Counted from the first letter of the stretch, positions 19,001-28,448 are shown. The stretch: 64,000 nt of DNA from Candidatus Thorarchaeota archaeon (GCA_021498125.1 JAIZWL010000009.1:37275-101274), one strand, 5' to 3'. A program made the numbers and translations. The notes: generated by a model from the letters alone, not told the origin.

Positions 19001-19834
19001 TACGATCAGGGTGCATGGAACTTCCACAATGTGACAGTTGACGTTGGTGGTCTTGCGTATGGTGATTACGCCTTTGAGGTAGCAATCCGCGATAGCGACG
19101 GAAACACAGTGTTCGATACCGTACATGTCCATGTCTATGATGGGACCGAGCCACACATAGTGGCCCCCACAGTGATGCTTGCCTTCGTTGGTGGCAGCAA
19201 CCAGTATCTGGTGTGGAACGTCAGCGATCTGCATCCTGCGAACTATTCCATCAATGTGGACGATGTCTTTGTAGTCGGTGGTGATTGGACAACTGGTACA
19301 ATTACCTTTGATGTCAGCGGTCTGACAGTCGGTGATCACGATGTAGAACTGGAGCTTCGTGATATTGATCTCAATCAAGTCACCAGCACTGTGCTGGTAC
19401 GGATGATCAGTGACACGACCAATCCCACGATTGATTCACCCTCGGACGTGACAATCTATGCTGGCTCTTCAGGCAATATCATTGTGTGGACGCCAAGTGA
19501 TCTCTATCCTGACAGGTATGAGATCACTATGAATGGGTCTGCTATGACAATCGGTGACTGGAACGGTGAAGTGATAATCCTGAGTCTTGATGGCCTTGAT
19601 GTGGGTGTGTATCAGTTCACAATAACGGTCTACGATGGCGCAGGAAACAGTGCTTCCGACTCCGTCACAGTTACTGTGATTGCGGCGTCTTGGTCTACTG
19701 GTGTTGTGCCAACAACTACTACAACAACCTTGCCGCTCTTCGATAATGCACTTGCAGTCATTGCACTTGCCGCAGGCGCAGGCATAGTAGTTGTCATAGT
19801 TGTGCTCTACTTCTTGAAGAAACGTAGAGCTTGA
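16082..19834 (+). CDS. Giant secreted, membrane-anchored parallel beta-helix protein, paralogue
   Basis: 1250 residues if the first GTG (16082) is used. The GTG at 16091 is better placed behind the AGAGGTG ribosome binding site and would give 1247. Same design as its paralogue at 10742: signal peptide (LGLALVLVMILPAFVVMPL), entry motif GWPGSGTELDPFLISGLNI, a long run of PbH1 beta-helix repeats, closing motif GNAWDDYSGSG, three Ig-like repeats, a TTTTTT-type stalk, one membrane helix and the tail KKRRA. N-terminal and C-terminal parts are very similar between the paralogues, whereas the middle repeats have diverged, as expected if the helix face binds different ligands. Expected location is the outer face of the cell membrane. 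It shares an upstream element with its paralogue and is probably co-regulated. Confidence 0.9.
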   Translation: MNHVQQRSILGLALVLVMILPAFVVMPLVNTRSNMISTENIVHGGVQTAGARLSGYTNHVPIIISKAQDFITQGWPGSGTELDPFLISGLNITYDVNLVSINITNTDAHFKIVDCVINQLSSSFYAIYLANVSHASIEYTTLASKGDGIFLSNATSTRVMNTDLTINSSGFNAVRIISSDDVVVQDCVITASSGRAVYLTDSNNLLVKDISFEGSLSYYGIFLYNSNSTSIMGFIADTTFTIAYASYVRDFSITGSGGTNLNYGVRLDNAQNVTISNTNITSSSYGIYVLGGVVSDITIKGCRISSSNNYGIYSVVSTNNTQILNNRIFSSLHGIMLQSSFGVSIIGNTIEDISKGKVMVLSNSQDLVLTDNTISQVSLGEAIYLFHVVNATVSRNAISHVATYAIYADTVNETTVMDNTITDVDTGIYCDTTYQWDIISNTVELATSTGIYVSSSGDFNVSYNTVSNVDSEGIYTDTLTGDLFVVGNDVSQTGDAGIYVSDISKPLVENNTLNQVYEGIYVSAAPNCTVRFNQIWDATYAGINTWMIYDGKILNNTIGAGPKIGIYLMYANNATIFGNTMTECGIYFPFGHSLAFYVLDLSYNTVNGLPVYYALNHNGLTIDGNSYGQIFIVNSTNILVQNGSFINPTVAFQALYSDFITIDKIHVESIYFGIGFGHCNNLTLTNLYLKGSSGRIGIELYTTINVTITEAALYDWSHTTDGNGIYAYYGEVFTLTNLTIVGSYYGIYASNTDNVTLTNTIVKDTISRGIYAVSSEYWEVHESEFLTSLYGIYLYLGSTHWIIDNSKFLYSGYDGIRSTSSTGDYNNVTNCLFEGNRDGAYISSGDYWAFIGNTFRWNTRYGLHVTGMAGPVIYSNTFVGNMDENGYDTGTHYWDNGVDTGNAWDDYSGSGAYDVPGGGGTQDRYPSKYLPTFPIVSMLPDVSYAEGTEHYLLTWYAYDDYLVSWNVTRDGLLYDQGAWNFHNVTVDVGGLAYGDYAFEVAIRDSDGNTVFDTVHVHVYDGTEPHIVAPTVMLAFVGGSNQYLVWNVSDLHPANYSINVDDVFVVGGDWTTGTITFDVSGLTVGDHDVELELRDIDLNQVTSTVLVRMISDTTNPTIDSPSDVTIYAGSSGNIIVWTPSDLYPDRYEITMNGSAMTIGDWNGEVIILSLDGLDVGVYQFTITVYDGAGNSASDSVTVTVIAASWSTGVVPTTTTTTLPLFDNALAVIALAAGAGIVVVIVVLYFLKKRRA

Positions 19835-19846
19835 GCAATATCTGCT

Positions 19847-19885
19847 GCTTGGGATCCGAATCCCAAGCGGTCCCCTTCTTTTTTT
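19847..19885 (+). terminator. Terminator after the second beta-helix gene
   Basis: GCTTGGGAT, the loop CCGA and ATCCCAAGC form a perfect 9-bp stem, followed by CTTCTTTTTTT. Confidence 0.85.
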
Positions 19886-19935
19886 ACTTGAACCATTTTT
19901 CAGATGCAGTGCAGGTTATAGACTTCTCTTGGTTC

Positions 19936-21318
19936 TCAGGTGACCTTTGGGAATCGAATGGTGACACTTGCTCCCTGTTCTGGATGATTCGCAACCCGGT
20001 CTGAGATTGTGATGTACGCACCGAACTTGTTTGCAATAATTTTGGCCTGAAGCAGACCGATTCCCCCAAATCTTCGTGCGGAGTCAAATATTATGGTCTT
20101 TTCATCATCTGTGATCCCCTTTCCATTATCAGAGATGATGCATTCATGACCCATTGATGTTTCACGTATTTCGATCCAGACTCTTTTGTCTTTTCTGGAA
20201 TTATGAATGATTGCGTTTTCAAGGATGATTGAAAAGATACGTGGAGCATAGCGATTTGCGTGGATGATGATATCTTCCTGTGGTCGCTGAAACTCAAAGT
20301 GGGCATTAGGATACATTGTCTCAAACTGTCTAACACTTTCATCCACGATCTTGGTGAGCGAGACCTCTTCTAAGGGATACTCTTCCAGTCCGTTGAGAGT
20401 CCTTGCCTTGCTTACTAGTCTACTGATCCTGTCAATGGCATCCTCAATAATCTTCCGTCTGGCAATCGCATCACTTTCATTCTCATCCTGCAATGCGATC
20501 CCGAATTCAAGTGCCTGTAGGAGGTTGGCCACATCGTGTGAGAGCACATCTAAGAATAATTGAGCTGCCTCTTTTGCGCGGATCTTCTCAGTGAAATCTA
20601 TGGCAACATGAAAGATGTGTTGCAGTTTCCCAGAATCGTCGAAGGCAGGAATAGTAGACACTTTGAATAGTCTTCCAAGCTGGTCGATCTCATCATTGGA
20701 GATCTCTGGGTGGAGACTGCGGAGGACAGCATCAACGGGGCAATTAGATATAGGCTCATCTGTATGATGAAACACACTAAAGCACTTCTTGCCAATAAGA
20801 TCGGTTTCGGCCTCAAAACCAAAAGTTTCCAGCAAGACTCGATTCGCACCGCGAATTGTGTGACTTGGATCGACTATCATGGTGGGGTACCCAAGAGCGT
20901 CAAATATGGTACGCCATTGGAACTCCTTTATGCGGTTGACATATTCAGCAGGTAAGATCCCCAATTGATGAGCAAGGATGGCAGTACCAACATGAACGCC
21001 ACCTTGAAGAAGTGGAAAAATGACAACTTCCCAACTTATGTTATTTTCAGTCACCTCAATGCTCCTCTGTGGGATTCTCAGTCGTACCGCATTCTTTACT
21101 TTGGGTATGGCGCATAATTGTGAGAGAAATGGATACTCTAGTTCATCAAGTCTGTGTCCTATGATCTCGAATTTTGAGGTATTGAGTGCCTTCAGTGCCG
21201 CAGTATTGGCCCAACCTACCACCATATCTTGATCTAAGAGAAGAATGATGTCTTCAAGGTATTCCAATAATACCTCTCTCAGATTTTGGACAAGTCTTTC
21301 AGTACTATCATCCAACAT
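19936..21318 (-). CDS. Cytoplasmic PAS-PAS sensor histidine kinase
   Basis: 460 residues. Two PAS domains come first, at about residues 18-120 and 135-245. The second contains the loop FGFEAETDLIGKKCFSVFH typical of PAS_9/PAS_4. The dimerisation helix carries the phospho-acceptor His261 in the motif VLSHDVANLLQ. The ATPase domain follows with an N-box (ILENAIIHN), G1 (DNGKGI) and G2 (GGIGLLQAKIIANKFG). It should autophosphorylate on His261 in response to a ligand or redox signal in the PAS domains. There is no membrane segment. No response regulator is encoded nearby, so it is an orphan. Start at ATG 21318; the upstream region is shared with the divergent gene at 21442. Confidence 0.9.
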   Translation of the reverse strand: MLDDSTERLVQNLREVLLEYLEDIILLLDQDMVVGWANTAALKALNTSKFEIIGHRLDELEYPFLSQLCAIPKVKNAVRLRIPQRSIEVTENNISWEVVIFPLLQGGVHVGTAILAHQLGILPAEYVNRIKEFQWRTIFDALGYPTMIVDPSHTIRGANRVLLETFGFEAETDLIGKKCFSVFHHTDEPISNCPVDAVLRSLHPEISNDEIDQLGRLFKVSTIPAFDDSGKLQHIFHVAIDFTEKIRAKEAAQLFLDVLSHDVANLLQALEFGIALQDENESDAIARRKIIEDAIDRISRLVSKARTLNGLEEYPLEEVSLTKIVDESVRQFETMYPNAHFEFQRPQEDIIIHANRYAPRIFSIILENAIIHNSRKDKRVWIEIRETSMGHECIISDNGKGITDDEKTIIFDSARRFGGIGLLQAKIIANKFGAYITISDRVANHPEQGASVTIRFPKVT

Positions 21319-21441
21319 TGCCCATCCCTATTACAGTATATCCTCTCTTTTCTATTTCCCATTCAATATTAAATCAATTGTGGGTGTTTCATTTTCGAAT
21401 CTTACGGTAATCCTATAACTGCAATTGTCATATTCTCCCTG

Positions 21442-22308
21442 ATGATGAAGATGTCTGATGATGAAAAACGTGGTGGCAAGATCGTCTTTCGAAGATTTGC
21501 TCAGGATCTTTATAGAACAGGACTACACTCTGACGAGATTGGGATTCGGCAGATTGACCAGTGGCGTTCCAAGAGTAGGCAATTTACAGCAGATGCTGAT
21601 GTCATTGGTAAGATTCTGGAATCATCGTTTGAAGATGACTCCCGAAAGTTGAGTCCACTAGAGAAAGTTGGTTTCATTATTCTTCGACAATCGACTTGGG
21701 ATCAGGCTTCCGATCCGTTGTCTCGACGGTTTGTCATCAAACTGTTCTCTCAGTCGGGTCGTTGGCTCGCTACTGCTGAAGAGATGGTGGCCGATGAGCT
21801 GGCTAATAGCTATGCATCAGGGATTCCCCTTCTGTCTCTTGCGATCATGACCTCGGAAAATGAGATCGTTACTTACGTTCGGCAAATGCGTCGTCGGGCC
21901 GGAGCATCTGAGGCTTATGGCTTCTTCATCGCCGGTCCCAGTGGTGATTTTGAGGTGTTCAGCATCGAGGGCAAGCGCGGAACCCTAGGAGATGACTTTC
22001 GTGTCCTTCTCTTAAGCGGAAATAGTGCCGAGGTTGCAGAGATCGATAGTAAATTTGCGGATGTGGGTGGAGAATTTATTGTGTCAGTGAAGGACCGCAT
22101 ACTTGCCGAAAACGACTGGTTCTGTAGAATTCTCCAATGTTTTTCGGTCTTTGTTCGCTATCGGAAAAAGGTTAGGTCACGTGTTGCAGATCTGATGGAT
22201 GCCTGGAGACTCGGAAAATACCAGCCACGTCAGCACAGGTTTGAATTGACACTTCTTGCAAATCCGCGGCGACTCACACTGAAACCTCGTGAGCTTGAAG
22301 AGGTATAA
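21442..22308 (+). CDS. Conserved-looking hypothetical protein
   Basis: 288 residues, soluble, without signal peptide or membrane helix; I do not recognise it. The first third is charged and helical. The central part has alternating strands and helices (GFIILRQSTWD, IPLLSLAIMTSENEIVTYV, YGFFIAGPSGDFEVFSIEG). The C-terminus is basic (RYRKKVRSRV, PRRLTLKPRELEEV). Start could be ATG 21442, or ATG 21451, which begins MSDDEKRGG. It is divergent from the histidine kinase with 123 bases between them, so the two may share regulation. Confidence 0.7.
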   Translation: MMKMSDDEKRGGKIVFRRFAQDLYRTGLHSDEIGIRQIDQWRSKSRQFTADADVIGKILESSFEDDSRKLSPLEKVGFIILRQSTWDQASDPLSRRFVIKLFSQSGRWLATAEEMVADELANSYASGIPLLSLAIMTSENEIVTYVRQMRRRAGASEAYGFFIAGPSGDFEVFSIEGKRGTLGDDFRVLLLSGNSAEVAEIDSKFADVGGEFIVSVKDRILAENDWFCRILQCFSVFVRYRKKVRSRVADLMDAWRLGKYQPRQHRFELTLLANPRRLTLKPRELEEV

Positions 22309-22601
22309 CAGTTCTCAGCAGATTTGGTCCATGTCAACTTCGCATCTAGTGGCGAGTTCCTTAGTACGAATCAAAGATAGGCGGCTAGTTGGGCCTCGGA
22401 ACTAATATAATCTCGTAAACATTCTTTCGAAGATGTCTACATTGAAAGTTGATACAATTTCGTTCAGGATCGTAATCCCCACTTTTTATTTTTCGAATAT
22501 GTGTTAAATAGTGTATACAGGATACAAACGATTTGGAGAATCTTGTTTCTATAGGAAAACTTTATCCCTTTTTGGAGAACTTGAAACTGAGGTGTGTGCT
22601 T

Positions 22602-24992
22602 ATGCAAATACACAGAAATAAAATGCTATTATTCACACTTGTTATTGTGTCATTAATGCTTGGAACCTCTTTTATGACCGTAGATGCGGTTGCGGTTCCC
22701 TATGTATACCAAACTGGATCCCAGAGTCTCTCTACTGCCTCTGATGGGAGCATCTATACGGTTCTTCCAGCAGATAACCCCCTAATATGGCCTCACTTGA
22801 CTTTGGCTCACAGTACTGATTTTAGTTATAAAACATTTTCCTACTATCTTCATTCTTGGACATATTCATCTAGCTCTTACAAGGGTCCTGCAAACAGGAG
22901 CGTTGACTTTTCTACAACGATTGGTGATTCTTCTGGGTGGCTCGATGGAGGTACAAGATTACCCGTCTTTTGGAAGTTTACGAATCAGTCGAATGATCTC
23001 TCTGCAACTCTAAACTGGCGTATGCGAGAGTTTCCCCTTGCAGTTGGACAGAATACGACAACCGTTCTTGAAACTAATTCGATCAACATAGGCTTGCTCA
23101 ATGTGACCGAAAAAGCCGAATACTACTATGTTACAATCGAGAATCAAAATGATAATTGCATGTTTTATATTGGTATCATTGGACCACAGGGCAAGTTCCT
23201 AATAGAGTGGGGGGTTAACAGAGGGGATACTATTATAATTCCACTACAATTCGTTGGAATCGGTCTATATCGAGTGCTTATCTGGGCCGATGCGTCTTCT
23301 ACATCCTTTGTTACAACGACCATCTCAGTGGATGCGATCACACCCATCGAGCTGCCAGTGAATCAATTGACTCAAGGCGTACTATCGGGAAGTGAGTGGG
23401 TCGTTGATCAGAAGTCGGGTGATATCATTTATGAAGAGCAGGTGCCTACTGCATATACTTTCAAGATCACTTCTCCTTACGGTCTTCCCGGAAAACTCAG
23501 GTATTCCTTTAATTATCCTGAACTACAAGATGGTACCTATGAAATTCACGAACCAACGATATTAGTGACGGCAAATATCTCAACTAGTTTCTTGGGACTG
23601 GCAAGCATCTATGGGGAAACTTTGAATCCCGATTATGGCGAATGGTTATATCAGTCGTACAATAATCAGAGCTACTATGTCACTATTATGGGAATGGATA
23701 ACATCATGTTCTCAGTAATGAACGAGTACCCTGAAGTCAGCGAATTACCAATTAATACGAATTTCTTCATGGATGCAGCCTTTTCTACAGAAGACTACTT
23801 TTGCTACATGCTTCATCTTGGTGAGGATTCCCTTGTTATAATCAACTCTACAGAATATAATGGCGGTTTTAGTTGGTCAGCGCACACTTACTATAATGGA
23901 AGATATACTAGAACCCCTATACCAGATTCTTCTGCTTTTTCCAATGCGGGGATAGCATATCTTCCAGCTGGGGACTATCTTATAATGGCAACACCTCAAG
24001 GACCCGATTCTAATGGCTTCTATAAGGTCACGGTTGGTCCTATCATTGATGGAACTGGACTCTATTCTGTTGCAGATTCGTCAGTGATTGGTGTTAGAGT
24101 CAATGCAGATATTCTCAATCATTATGCTGTTAATGTCAGCCTTATGACCAATGATAATGTCAGTGTGACGACAAAGATCAACTTGTTTAGTGAAACTGGG
24201 CGGTCAATCACTTCTACTACCCCGACACTGGGCCACGTCCAAAATGGTTTTGGCTGGACTGCAGTTGGAGCAAACTTCTCCACATTGGAATGCGGTCTCA
24301 TGACAAGCCGTTCGTTAGATGATGGAGGATTGATCATTGCTCTCAAGCCTTACGATACAAAGAATACTACCACTGGTGCTCCTACAAATGAACTGCCCGG
24401 CAAAGTACACACTTTCGATGTTGATTTTGTTGATTATATGAGTGAAGCATTCAATGGCACAGTGACCTTAGATGCCACCTCTGGTTCTGGTTTCCGTTCT
24501 GTCCCCTTAGAGGAGCCACAGGACTCATCCGAGTCTTATGTGTTCCAGTTAACTCTGAAAGCAGACCAGTGGTACAACGTTTCAGTCCGGACCGCCGATG
24601 TCACTTCTATTTCTATGAGTCTCTTCCAAGACTTTAATGGTCGAATCCAGACCCTAACATGGAGTTACTTGGATGACACTATGATTGGTTCAGTCAGTGA
24701 TATGGGCCTTCAGATTCCATCGATAGGTACGGATGCTGTACTTGTTGTAGCAATTGATAGAAATGCAGGTGTAGATACAGGTTCTTTGAACATCACACTT
24801 ACAGAGATGCTTACGAACGTGATCATTCTCCCTGCTGATTTGCTAAATCTGGCCTATCCAGTATCTTCGGGAACAACCTTTGTGCCGACCGACTGGCTTG
24901 CTCAGAATGGGCTTGTCTTGGTTGCAGGTGCAGGTGTTGCTGTTGCGGCTGTGGTCATTGTTTTAGTTGTTCTCAAGAAACGTCGTCCATAG
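22602..24992 (+). CDS. Secreted surface protein with C-terminal membrane anchor
   Basis: 796 residues from ATG 22602, chosen because GAGGTG lies 7 bases upstream and the signal peptide follows at once (MLLFTLVIVSLMLGTSFM); the frame is open from 22533. The exported part is beta-rich with many Tyr, Ser, Thr and Asn residues, several N-glycosylation sequons and no recognisable catalytic motif. It ends with a membrane helix (LVLVAGAGVAVAAVVIVLVVL) and the basic tail KKRRP, the same anchor type as the two beta-helix proteins. I do not recognise the extracellular domains; pre-peptidase C-terminal (PPC)-like or jelly-roll modules are possible. Monocistronic, with its own terminator. Confidence 0.85.
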   Translation: MQIHRNKMLLFTLVIVSLMLGTSFMTVDAVAVPYVYQTGSQSLSTASDGSIYTVLPADNPLIWPHLTLAHSTDFSYKTFSYYLHSWTYSSSSYKGPANRSVDFSTTIGDSSGWLDGGTRLPVFWKFTNQSNDLSATLNWRMREFPLAVGQNTTTVLETNSINIGLLNVTEKAEYYYVTIENQNDNCMFYIGIIGPQGKFLIEWGVNRGDTIIIPLQFVGIGLYRVLIWADASSTSFVTTTISVDAITPIELPVNQLTQGVLSGSEWVVDQKSGDIIYEEQVPTAYTFKITSPYGLPGKLRYSFNYPELQDGTYEIHEPTILVTANISTSFLGLASIYGETLNPDYGEWLYQSYNNQSYYVTIMGMDNIMFSVMNEYPEVSELPINTNFFMDAAFSTEDYFCYMLHLGEDSLVIINSTEYNGGFSWSAHTYYNGRYTRTPIPDSSAFSNAGIAYLPAGDYLIMATPQGPDSNGFYKVTVGPIIDGTGLYSVADSSVIGVRVNADILNHYAVNVSLMTNDNVSVTTKINLFSETGRSITSTTPTLGHVQNGFGWTAVGANFSTLECGLMTSRSLDDGGLIIALKPYDTKNTTTGAPTNELPGKVHTFDVDFVDYMSEAFNGTVTLDATSGSGFRSVPLEEPQDSSESYVFQLTLKADQWYNVSVRTADVTSISMSLFQDFNGRIQTLTWSYLDDTMIGSVSDMGLQIPSIGTDAVLVVAIDRNAGVDTGSLNITLTEMLTNVIILPADLLNLAYPVSSGTTFVPTDWLAQNGLVLVAGAGVAVAAVVIVLVVLKKRRP

Positions 24993-25012
24993 AGTATTGT
25001 TTTTAATCTGGT

Positions 25013-25044
25013 GAGGGAATTTTTCCCTCTCCCCTTCTTTTTTT
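25013..25044 (+). terminator. Terminator after the 796-residue surface protein
   Basis: GAGGGAA, a short T loop and TTCCCTC form a 7-bp stem, followed by CCCCTTCTTTTTTT. Confidence 0.75.
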
Positions 25045-25196
25045 CTCTTGTGAAGCACTTCTATTAGTGACGTGAACGTGTTAGTGGATACACAATGACA
25101 TTCATCATTAAGTTATGTGCAATTATGAATCAACAAGAGTTACTGGTCCCATTCCTAAAATGCAGGAAGGAAGGAATCTGCGCCACCATGACCATG

Positions 25197-25219
25197 GGCC
25201 GCCATCTAATTCGGCGGCC
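25197..25219 (-). repeat. GC-rich inverted repeat downstream of aspA
   Basis: GGCCGCC, a 9-base loop and GGCGGCC form a perfect 7-bp GC stem 48 bases downstream of the aspA stop. No T-run follows it on the aspA strand, so it may be an mRNA 3'-end stabilising hairpin rather than an intrinsic terminator. Confidence 0.5.
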
Positions 25220-25266
25220 TAAACACATCTTTTTCTCGACTAATTGGCAATGGATGACTAATGTGG

Positions 25267-26721
25267 TCACTCTCGATTGTCGTCATCTTGAGTTTCATGT
25301 GCTACCTCTAGCTCATGTGCCTGAGTCATTCGTTCCGGTGACAACACCTCATCGAGGGTCTTTTCGTCAAGCAGTCCTTTCTCAAGGACGATCTCCCGTA
25401 TCGGCCGCCTTGTTGCAAGTGCCTCTTTTGCGATCTTGGTCGCAGCCTTGTATCCTATGTACGGATTGAGTGCCGTCACGAGACCCACACTACGATGTAC
25501 GACCTCTAGGCCCTCGGGGTTGGGACTGATTCCCTTGATGCATTTATTCGTCAGGATTGGAATTGCATTTCTGAGAAGTTTAAGCGCTTGGAAGAAGTTG
25601 TACGCGATGAGTGGTTCAAAGGCATTCAGTTCGAGTTGTCCACCATTTGCTGCAAGCGTTATGACATTATCGTGACCAATGACCATGGCCGAACATTGGA
25701 TCATCATCTCGGGAATGACGGGATTGACCTTCCCCGGCATGATCGATGAACCGGGTTGAACCGCCGGAAGGACGATCTCGTGGAACCCGCCTATTGGTCC
25801 CGATGAGAGCAGGATCAGATCGTGGCAGATCTTGCTCAAATTGGATGCCATGACCCGCAGGAGGCCTGACGCGTGTACAAACTCATCACTGTTCTGTGTG
25901 TCGTCAACTAGGTTCTCTGCGGTGACAAGGCCATTCAGTCCCGTGACTTCACGTAAGTGTTTCTCAGCCAGTTGGATATAATGAGGATCCGCATTTAATG
26001 AGGTGCCGATGGCAGTGGCTCCGATATTGTGGGTCTCAAGAACCTGCCGGGCCAATCCAATACGGAGCAGATCACGTTTTAGGCAGGCTGACCATGCAGA
26101 GAATTCTTGTCCAAGTGTGATGGGTACAGCATCCTGCATCTCAGTGCGTCCCAGCTTGAGGATATCCTTGAACGCCTCAGCCTTCTCGTCAAGCGCCATG
26201 ATGAGCTCTCCGAGAACATCCGAGAGTTCGTTGAGATTGAATATGGTGGCGATCTTGATGGCCGTCGGATAGACATCGTTGGTGCTCTGTGACATATTGA
26301 CGTGATCATTTGCAGCAATGGGTGTCATTGAGTTACGTGGGTATCCTAGAATCTCATTTGCACGTGACGCAATGACCTCGTTCGTGTTCATGTTAGTAGA
26401 GGTTCCCGCACCACCCTGGAGCACGTCCACAACAAACTGGTCATGGAGTTTTCCGTCAATGATCTCATCACACGCTTGAATGATGGCACGCGCATATTTT
26501 TTCTTTAATAGCCCCAGATCTCGATTTGCCAAGGCACAGGCCTTTTTGACCATTGCTAACGCAACAATCAGTTTGGTGTAATTGCCTATCGGAATGAGTG
26601 ATACGCCAAAATTATCTTGGGCACGGCTTGTCTGGACTCCCCAATAGGCATCACGAGGAATCTTGCGTGTGCCAAGTAGATCGCTCTCTTCTCGATATTC
26701 CTCATGTTCGTGTTTGCTCAT
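25267..26721 (-). CDS. aspA: Aspartate ammonia-lyase (aspartase)
   Basis: About 484 residues, the usual aspartase/fumarase length. The N-terminal block DLLGTRKIPRDAYWGVQTSRA and the sequences GGAGTSTNMNTNEV and LKLGRTEMQDAVPITLGQEF follow the aspartase pattern closely. The family signature GSSIMPGKVNPV contains the catalytic serine loop. It interconverts L-aspartate with fumarate and ammonia in the cytoplasm. The related fumarase C is the main alternative; VNPVIPE after the signature and the N-terminal block favour aspartase. ATG 26721 was chosen over the frame start at 26733 because GGTG precedes it at a fitting distance. It is followed on the minus strand by a GC hairpin. No partner gene is adjacent apart from the amino-acid-related gamma-glutamyltransferase upstream. 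Confidence 0.8.
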   Translation of the reverse strand: MSKHEHEEYREESDLLGTRKIPRDAYWGVQTSRAQDNFGVSLIPIGNYTKLIVALAMVKKACALANRDLGLLKKKYARAIIQACDEIIDGKLHDQFVVDVLQGGAGTSTNMNTNEVIASRANEILGYPRNSMTPIAANDHVNMSQSTNDVYPTAIKIATIFNLNELSDVLGELIMALDEKAEAFKDILKLGRTEMQDAVPITLGQEFSAWSACLKRDLLRIGLARQVLETHNIGATAIGTSLNADPHYIQLAEKHLREVTGLNGLVTAENLVDDTQNSDEFVHASGLLRVMASNLSKICHDLILLSSGPIGGFHEIVLPAVQPGSSIMPGKVNPVIPEMMIQCSAMVIGHDNVITLAANGGQLELNAFEPLIAYNFFQALKLLRNAIPILTNKCIKGISPNPEGLEVVHRSVGLVTALNPYIGYKAATKIAKEALATRRPIREIVLEKGLLDEKTLDEVLSPERMTQAHELEVAHETQDDDNRE

Positions 26722-26861
26722 GTTATACACCACAGGAGAAAGGTCGGTTTATTGAATATCAGTCTATTGTAGCGATAGTAAAAGCGTCTTACTGCTATGT
26801 TAAAGTGAGATCACTAAATCTCCCTCATACTCTCGCGATTCTGCTATCTTGAGGCGCTCTT

Positions 26862-28448
26862 CTAAAATCCAATAGCCTGACCATCTTTTCTATGATCGGA
26901 TCCACCAATCCATGCATTGTCTAAACGAATGATTGCCTGACCCCCACCAAAACTTACCATGGTCTCATGATGGAGTCGGTGACCTAGTCTACGTAGCTCT
27001 CCTTGAATATATGGCGGAATCCCATTTTCTAGTGCAACCATGTTCGTTTCCTGATCATGATGGAACCGTGGATGGTCCAATGCCTCTTGTGGTGTCATGT
27101 TGTAATCGACAAGGTTACTGACGAACTGTACATGCGCCTGCGCCTGATGTGATCCGCCCATGATTCCGAATACACCATAGAACTCGTGCTCTCTATAGAG
27201 CGCGCCGGGAATAATGGTGTGGAACGGGCGCTTACCTGGTGCATAGGCATTTGGATGCTTCGGGTCCAAGCTGAACAAGTTTCCGCGGTTCTGGAGTTTA
27301 ATTCCTGTTCCGGGAACAACAAGACCACTGCCAAAGCCCATATACAGACTATTGATGAATGATACAGCCATCCCCTCGGCATCAGCAGTTGCCAGATAGA
27401 TAGTGTCGCTACGAGGTAAGGCTCCGGTGATGGAAGGTTCCATTGCCGATGCCTCATTGATTCTCTTTGCACGTTGCTTGGCATATCCTTTCGATAGAAG
27501 CTTCTCAAGTGGTACGTCGTAGAAATAAGGATCCGCATTGTGTGCGAGGAGATCGGCATAGGCGAGTTTTTTTGCCTCGATCATTAGGTGATATCGTTTT
27601 GATTCCAAGGGGCCAAAACGTGATATCTCCAGTTCTGTCAGTATATTGAGCATGATCAGGGCAGCAAATCCTTGACCATTAGGGGGATGTTCAAACACTC
27701 GGAGACCATGATACTCACTTGATATGGGGTCGGTCTTTTCTGTGCGATGGCGTTTCAAATCCTCGTGTGTCAAGAAGCCTCCATGAGCCTGTACCGTCTT
27801 GACAATGGCATCAGCGATATCCCCTTCGTAAAACGTTTCAGCCCCTTCATTTGCTACGGTTTCAAAGGTATGTGCCAGATCTTTGTTCCTCATGAGATCT
27901 CCCATTTGTGGGGCACGTCCATCGATGGTGAATACTCTTTGCGCCTCATCGTTCTGAAGAACTGGTACTAACATCTTCCAGTACTGTGAAATTATCGGCG
28001 CGACGGGGAAACCATCACGTGCGTATCTGATTGCAGGAGCCAATACTTCTCCAAGGTCGAGATTGCCATATTCTTTGTTCAGTAGCTCCCAGAGATGCAT
28101 TGCTCCCGGCACAGTCACGGGAGGGCCACCACGTACCGGCATCTTTTCCCATCCGTCTGAGAGTAGTTCGTCCAAGGTGACAAGTGATCCGGCTCGACCA
28201 GATCCATTTAGTGCAATAGGCCTATGGCCGTCGGGCGTGTGTAGAAGAACAAATGCATCGCCACCACAACCTGTCGAGAACGGTTCGGTCACATCTAAGA
28301 CTGCCGCTGTGGCGACTGCCGCATCAGCAGCATTACCTCCTTGACGAAGGATCTCGATACCTGCTTGGGCGGCTAATGGTTCAGAGGCTGCAACAATTCC
28401 TTTGGGAGCGAGAACGTCAGATCGGCCGGTTTTTCTTCTCCAAAACAA
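26862..28448 (-). CDS. ggt: Gamma-glutamyltransferase family protein
   Basis: 528 residues. The N-terminal block GIVAASEPLAAQAGIEILRQGGNAADAAVA and the downstream FSTGCGGDAF are family hallmarks. The autoprocessing and nucleophile threonine lies in SDTIYLATAD near residue 348, where the chain is normally cut into large and small subunits. GIMGGSHQAQAH later carries the oxyanion-hole glycines. The family hydrolyses or transfers gamma-glutamyl groups, for example from glutathione. There is no signal peptide, unlike the secreted bacterial enzymes, so this is a cytoplasmic YwrD-like form. The true substrate in an archaeon, where glutathione is usually absent, is unclear; gamma-glutamyl amides or poly-gamma-glutamate are possible. 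The TTG start at 28448 has GGAG upstream. Confidence 0.85.
   Translation of the reverse strand: MFWRRKTGRSDVLAPKGIVAASEPLAAQAGIEILRQGGNAADAAVATAAVLDVTEPFSTGCGGDAFVLLHTPDGHRPIALNGSGRAGSLVTLDELLSDGWEKMPVRGGPPVTVPGAMHLWELLNKEYGNLDLGEVLAPAIRYARDGFPVAPIISQYWKMLVPVLQNDEAQRVFTIDGRAPQMGDLMRNKDLAHTFETVANEGAETFYEGDIADAIVKTVQAHGGFLTHEDLKRHRTEKTDPISSEYHGLRVFEHPPNGQGFAALIMLNILTELEISRFGPLESKRYHLMIEAKKLAYADLLAHNADPYFYDVPLEKLLSKGYAKQRAKRINEASAMEPSITGALPRSDTIYLATADAEGMAVSFINSLYMGFGSGLVVPGTGIKLQNRGNLFSLDPKHPNAYAPGKRPFHTIIPGALYREHEFYGVFGIMGGSHQAQAHVQFVSNLVDYNMTPQEALDHPRFHHDQETNMVALENGIPPYIQGELRRLGHRLHHETMVSFGGGQAIIRLDNAWIGGSDHRKDGQAIGF

Noticed and set aside
25095..25469. 124-codon frame opposite aspA
   Set aside because: Mostly the complement of the well-supported aspA coding sequence.
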